A stretch of DNA of 18,179 bases from assembly GCA_947625455.1 (NCBI GenBank), contig CANQOJ010000025.1, positions 1-18,179 of the forward strand. Direction: 5' to 3'. The DNA comes from an uncultured Clostridia bacterium (GTDB taxonomy: Bacteria; Bacillota; Clostridia; Oscillospirales; Ruminococcaceae). The translations under genes and the position numbers were made by a program. Position 1 is the stretch's first letter, and each line of letters starts with the position of its first letter. This document shows, in pieces, positions 14,864 through 18,179 of the stretch. Under the pieces are notes generated by a model. The model had not been told where the DNA came from, did not search any database, and saw nothing but the letters and a program-made list of their open reading frames with translations.

Positions 14864-16483
14864 GTAATTCTCCTTTCGTATGCCCTCGCGGTACAGCAAA
14901 ATTCCCATAAGTGAGAGCATCTCCTGTATGTATTTGACAAATTTCTCGTCCTTTAGTTCTCCGACCGCCGCCTTACTGCCGGCAACTCCGCCGAGTTTTG
15001 TTGCTTGCTCTGCTATATGGTGCAGATCAGCAGCGGCTGATACCGAGGGTTCTAACATAAGTTGTATTCCATGGTATTTCGGTATCAGTTTTATCTTCTT
15101 TTCTTTGCCATCTTTGTCCTTTCGCTTTATGAGTTCGCCGTTTTCTTTCCAAAAACGGTTCAGCACATCGGCGGCAGTTGTCGGGAAAATTACGGGAGGC
15201 TGTTCAAAATTAAATTCGGGGAGATTTTCTCCGCCTGCCGTCCATTGCTCGCTCATCACTTCAAGTTCCCTAGCGTCGGTTGAGCGAGAATACATAACCT
15301 TTGTGCGCCCGTCGTCGATTTTCTTCAAAATAAAAATCTGAAGTCCGTCGGCATTTGAGTCTGAGCCGATTTCCTTTCCATGTCTCAGTTCGTCTATAAG
15401 ACCTTTTGCGCAGGCTGAAAAAACGCTGTCGCCGCTGCACGAAAATGTATTTACAAACGAAAACGGCGTTTTTGGAAGGTGCGACGGATGAGCGAAAAGT
15501 ATTTCGGATTTATCGGTAACGATCCACGTTTTTCCCTCTTGTTCCTTACTGCCAAGCCATTCTAAAGCTGCCTGAAGATTTTTTCGGTTTTCCGAAGAAA
15601 TCGGATAACTTGCACTTTCAATCCGCCTGTATCTGCGTTGACACTCATGGTTTCCGGACATCGTGCGAAGCAAAACGGTAATACCCTTCAGCTTTACCTG
15701 AGGCATGGGATCATTTATCGGTGAATACGGCGAACCGAAAGCATCCAACTCGCTGAAGTCAGCGTCGCCCTCTGATGCGAGAAGAGCCGCGTTCAGTTCT
15801 GTTACAAATGTATCGCTTACTGCGGGTATTCCCATATCTACAAGGCGCGGTGTTTCAAGCGCAACCAGTATGTTGTCGCGGTCTTCTTTCTTTTTGTTCT
15901 CGTTTTCTTTATAAAGAAAGAGAATACCAAGTGCGAGTGAAATATTCCTGCGCTCTGCAAGCATTGTGAATGCTTTGTTTTCAAGTTCTTGATGAAGAAC
16001 TTGCGGGTCAATAAACCGTCGGCTTTCCTCTGTCAGAATTTTCAGCGGCTCAAAGTCAGGAACAAGTTTTTCAAGTTCGTTAGGCATTCTTTCCATGTGA
16101 CCTTTATACAAATCACGGAAACTTTTTTTAACCCAGTTGTTATTTTGACACCAACTGCGAATTTCTTCAAGTTTATCATCATTCAACATCTCCGCAGTTA
16201 GTTTGGAGATTGCATTCTTTATTGAATTATCAGTCACAAGATATAGTGGGGTAAGGTTCATTATCGGGAAAGAGCCATGATTTGAGCCGTATTTGCGTAA
16301 AAGATTGCCAAGTTCTTGGTCAACAGACGATATCTCCAAAACCTTGCCGTCTTGTATAGTAATACGGTAGCACGGTTTTTTGGCTGATATATTCGGAAGT
16401 ACAATGTATTTTCTGCTCCAGATTTTCGCCTTGACGCCCGCGCTGTTCATTGCCACAGACAAATTATACAGTTCATTTATCAC
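14408..16483 (-). CDS. cas8c: CRISPR-associated Cas8c (Csd1), type I-C large subunit
   Basis: A 691-residue Cas8c, the large subunit that recognises the PAM and recruits Cas3. It is identified by its place between cas5 and cas7, its size, and family-like segments such as MYSRSTDARELEVMSEQW, FAHPSHLPKTPFSFVN and the C-terminal helical region (YLLGQLLKVSDELHVLY, EYPVRTLNMLGTRM). Translation starts at GTG 16483, overlapping the cas5 stop, with GAGGAGG on the minus strand at 16492-16498. The C-terminal 151 residues are probably also made separately as Cas11c (see 14408-14863). It overlaps cas7 by 11 bases. No frameshift is seen, so the subunit should be functional. Confidence 0.92.
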   Translation of the reverse strand: MINELYNLSVAMNSAGVKAKIWSRKYIVLPNISAKKPCYRITIQDGKVLEISSVDQELGNLLRKYGSNHGSFPIMNLTPLYLVTDNSIKNAISKLTAEMLNDDKLEEIRSWCQNNNWVKKSFRDLYKGHMERMPNELEKLVPDFEPLKILTEESRRFIDPQVLHQELENKAFTMLAERRNISLALGILFLYKENENKKKEDRDNILVALETPRLVDMGIPAVSDTFVTELNAALLASEGDADFSELDAFGSPYSPINDPMPQVKLKGITVLLRTMSGNHECQRRYRRIESASYPISSENRKNLQAALEWLGSKEQEGKTWIVTDKSEILFAHPSHLPKTPFSFVNTFSCSGDSVFSACAKGLIDELRHGKEIGSDSNADGLQIFILKKIDDGRTKVMYSRSTDARELEVMSEQWTAGGENLPEFNFEQPPVIFPTTAADVLNRFWKENGELIKRKDKDGKEKKIKLIPKYHGIQLMLEPSVSAAADLHHIAEQATKLGGVAGSKAAVGELKDEKFVKYIQEMLSLMGILLYREGIRKENYMDNLPYLLGQLLKVSDELHVLYCRVVRGGDLPTQLAGSGMYRSAAEYPVRTLNMLGTRMNPYITWAKSYRTKNENAKGKESWRAGWLLSLYENIATDLHKAWQSDIRFGDAEKAQLFIGYLAKFPKKENGDLTLDENTENNNGTEDFINEQ

Positions 16484-17145
16484 GGGCAGTCCCTCCTCGG
16501 AAACTCCAGAACACCGTTATGGATGACAAGATCGGTATCATAAACCGCGCGGTATTGCGAATTGTAGCCGTCGTTAAATACGCTTCTGAGCATTGACGGA
16601 ATATGAATATCGGGAAGGTCGGTACACACTTGTGTACTATCGCGAAAGGGACCAAAGTATGACACGGTAAATTCACTCCAGCCGAGCGAAAGAGTTGCAT
16701 AAGACTGTCCGCGCGCCAAACGACGGTTGAAAATCTCCTGATAAGCGTGACCTGGGGAAGTTGTTGCATTATCCCATTTTATGGCAGATTGCGGCAGATT
16801 ATCCTTGTTCGGATTTGGAATTACGTCAGCGTAAAGCCGATAGCAAACGTCAAGCAAAACGGTTGCAAACATCTGGCGGTTGTTGCCTTCTTTTATGTCC
16901 TTAGAACCGCGCAAAGGACCGTCGTAATTCGTAGCATATGAATGATATACAGGCACACTGCACAATTCTACTTTGCGCGGAATTACAAGCACATCAGGTC
17001 CCCAGAGAACGCTCTCAAATAGCGCGCGGACAGCGGAATACGTTGGCGCAGGGTAACTGCACGGAGAATCCCCGCTGTCAGGTCTTGTCCAGATTGCTGT
17101 ATTTCCGCCGACTTCCATTGCAACCGGATAGCTTTTCCTTGTCAC
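16480..17145 (-). CDS. cas5: CRISPR-associated Cas5c (Cas5d), type I-C pre-crRNA endoribonuclease
   Basis: A 221-residue Cas5 of the I-C type, which in this subtype replaces Cas6: it cuts the CRISPR repeat RNA and stays bound to the crRNA 5' handle. Diagnostic N-terminal segments are KSYPVAMEV, TAIWTRPDSGDSPCSYPAPTYSAVRALFES and, later, FNRRLARGQSYATLSLGWSEF. The RRL-RGQ segment departs from the common KGQCFHxPYLG version, losing the histidine; the catalytic site may be arranged differently. I choose GTG 17145, with AGGAG (17155-17159, minus strand) nine bases upstream; TTG 17151 is too close to that site. It is the first gene of the operon, and its stop overlaps the GTG of cas8c. Confidence 0.92.
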   Translation of the reverse strand: MTRKSYPVAMEVGGNTAIWTRPDSGDSPCSYPAPTYSAVRALFESVLWGPDVLVIPRKVELCSVPVYHSYATNYDGPLRGSKDIKEGNNRQMFATVLLDVCYRLYADVIPNPNKDNLPQSAIKWDNATTSPGHAYQEIFNRRLARGQSYATLSLGWSEFTVSYFGPFRDSTQVCTDLPDIHIPSMLRSVFNDGYNSQYRAVYDTDLVIHNGVLEFPRRDCP

Positions 17146-17194
17146 AAGCAAACTCTCCTTTCTATTTTGAAATTTAAAATTCTTAACAATGTTA

Positions 17195-17223
17195 ATTATA
17201 ACAGGAAAAAATTATGCTGTCAA
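17195..17223 (-). promoter_or_regulatory. Sigma-A promoter of the cas operon
   Basis: On the minus strand TTGACA (17223-17218) and TATAAT (17200-17195) are both perfect and 17 bp apart. Transcription would start near 17188, about 40 bases before the cas5 GTG. An A/T tract (17229-17241) directly upstream resembles an UP element. The operon therefore has a strong dedicated promoter and does not depend on read-through from the recombinase. Confidence 0.87.
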
Positions 17224-17248
17224 TAGGCAAAAAAATTTTTTCTGCGCT

Positions 17249-17272
17249 TGTTGGTGCATATTTGCACCAACA
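17249..17272. repeat. Perfect 10-bp inverted repeat upstream of the cas promoter
   Basis: TGTTGGTGCA (17249-17258) and TGCACCAACA (17263-17272) are perfect reverse complements around TATT. The palindrome lies 25 bp upstream of the cas -35 box, a position suited to an activator or an upstream repressor site. It might instead serve as a read-through hairpin after the recombinase gene, but the nearest T-run is several bases away on either strand. An operator is the more likely reading. Confidence 0.6.
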
Positions 17273-17286
17273 GCCCAATATTTTTT

Positions 17287-17367
17287 TAGTTTACAGTGTT
17301 TAGAGTATAGTAAGACATTATTCGGCGCAGGGGGATTACTTATATGTACAATATACTTTGTAAACTA
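17287..17367. repeat. Spaced 9-bp inverted repeat between recombinase and cas operon
   Basis: TAGTTTACA (17287-17295) and TGTAAACTA (17359-17367) are perfect reverse complements 63 bp apart, just beyond the 3' end of the serine recombinase gene. They may mark an old element end or recombinase binding sites, or arise by chance in AT-rich DNA. No direct repeat or core that would prove an attachment site can be seen in the window. Confidence 0.3.
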
Positions 17368-17429
17368 TTGACGAGCTTTCGTTATTCAAAAAACAAAGTC
17401 CCGGTATGAGAAATGTCTTGATGTTCGTT

Positions 17430-18179
17430 TTATGGTGCGTTCAGCTTTCCGATAAACCTGTAAAATATCTCGATTTGCTGATATGTTCTGCCGTCATCGG
17501 ATTTTTCCTTGTGGTGAACCACGATTTTGTCAATCAGTTCGTTGAGGATTGCCGCGTCAAGCTTTTCAACGTTTGTATACTTGCGTATCACATTGATGAA
17601 TTTAACCGCGCTGTCGGAATTGCTTTTCAGCTTATCAAGCCGCACTGAAAGTTCCGAGAGCGACTGCCTGATTTCTGCCTGTTCGGTTTCGTATTCGCTT
17701 GCCATACGCTCATAACGGCTGTCGGGTATCTTGCCAAGCGCATTGTCCTCATACAGCTTGCAAAGTATCTTGTCAAGTTCCGCACATCGCGCGAGCTTGT
17801 GTTCATATTCTTCGTTAAGCTGTTTAAGCGTTTTGTCGGTCATTGACTGATATTTTCCGCCGAGAAACGAGCTGAATTTCTTGCTGTCTGCGCGGTATCT
17901 GAACAGATTTTTTCGAATATCTTCAAGCACTATATTGTAGACAGTATCGAATGTGATGTAGTGCGACGCGCAGTATTCCTTTCCGTGGGTTTTGTACATC
18001 CAGCATGAATACGAGCCGTGATATGTCCCGTCCCTGCGCTGTTTTTGAGAGTACGTCAGACAATGTCCGCAATCCGCGCAGTAGAGCAGTCCTGCAAACA
18101 TTTGTATTTCGCCTGTTTTTGCGGGGCGGTGTTTCGCGCTTAATATCCTGTGAACCGTGTCCCAAAGTTCCTTTGTGAT
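17430..18179 (-). CDS. Large serine recombinase, C-terminal part (cut by window edge)
   Basis: This open frame runs without a stop from the right window edge to TAA at 17430-17432 (249 residues visible). It begins inside the recombinase domain (ELWDTVHRILSAKHRP, KTGEIQMFAGLLYC) and continues with the recombinase zinc ribbon (CADCGHC, then SCWMY and YCASHY supplying further cysteines). A long coiled-coil region (LNEEYEHKLARCAELDKIL onward) and a typical C-terminal end (LIDKIVVHHKEK, IEIFYRFIGKL) follow. Large serine recombinases integrate and excise phages and conjugative or mobilisable elements. The catalytic N-terminal domain lies outside the window, so activity cannot be judged. The frame must extend past the internal ATG at 18101. 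It is transcribed toward the cas operon with 284 bp between them. Confidence 0.93.
   Translation of the reverse strand: MTKELWDTVHRILSAKHRPAKTGEIQMFAGLLYCADCGHCLTYSQKQRRDGTYHGSYSCWMYKTHGKEYCASHYITFDTVYNIVLEDIRKNLFRYRADSKKFSSFLGGKYQSMTDKTLKQLNEEYEHKLARCAELDKILCKLYEDNALGKIPDSRYERMASEYETEQAEIRQSLSELSVRLDKLKSNSDSAVKFINVIRKYTNVEKLDAAILNELIDKIVVHHKEKSDDGRTYQQIEIFYRFIGKLNAP

Noticed and set aside
16473..16769. 98-codon minus-strand frame overlapping cas5 and cas8c
   Set aside because: It is out of frame with both genes, which show clear family motifs, and it lacks a ribosome binding site.
17152..17429. CRISPR array or leader next to cas5
   Set aside because: No direct repeats of 25-40 bases with regular spacing occur here or beside cas3; only inverted repeats are seen.

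Overview
The window looks like a low-to-mid GC Bacillota genome, probably a Clostridia (gut Oscillospiraceae/Lachnospiraceae type). The reasons are strong GGAGG-type ribosome binding sites, two textbook sigma-A promoters (TTGACA-N17-TATAAT), frequent TTG/GTG starts, tightly overlapping genes, and a large serine recombinase of the clostridial kind. The genus cannot be fixed from the sequence. All of it reads as accessory DNA rather than a conserved core region.

Left edge (1-420): two tandem copies of a small XRE-type helix-turn-helix gene, the first cut by the window edge. A 523-bp non-coding region (421-943) follows. It holds a perfect sigma-A promoter (577-605), a long AT-rich leader with a possible 11-codon upstream reading frame and a foldable element, and a perfect 13-bp inverted repeat just before the first ribosome binding site of the next operon.

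Centre (959-11240): a nine-gene, plus-strand, translationally coupled operon in which most genes overlap and the only gap is 20 bp. In order it encodes a MoaA-like radical SAM enzyme, a B12-binding-domain radical SAM enzyme, a stand-alone lysyl-tRNA-synthetase/EpmA-like ligase, an S51 (PepE-type) peptidase, a YcdX-type PHP phosphatase, a short-chain dehydrogenase, a fold-type I aminotransferase, a fusion of a fold-type III PLP decarboxylase with an FkbM-type methyltransferase, and a RarA/MgsA AAA+ ATPase. No core NRPS, PKS or RiPP gene is present. The set reads as an uncharacterised small-molecule biosynthetic cluster built around amino acid chemistry. The product cannot be named. This is the best candidate here for an undescribed system.

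Right part (11354-17145, minus strand): a compact type I-C CRISPR interference cassette in the order cas5-cas8c-cas7-cas3, with a strongly supported internal translation start for Cas11c inside cas8c. It has its own perfect promoter and an upstream palindrome. It lacks cas4, cas1, cas2 and any CRISPR array in the window, and cas3 is last instead of first. Right edge (17430-18179, minus strand): the C-terminal part of a large serine recombinase with a zinc ribbon, cut by the window edge. It suggests that the cas cassette, and perhaps the biosynthetic cluster, sit on or beside an integrative element. Composition also differs, with the central operon clearly more AT-rich than the cas region.
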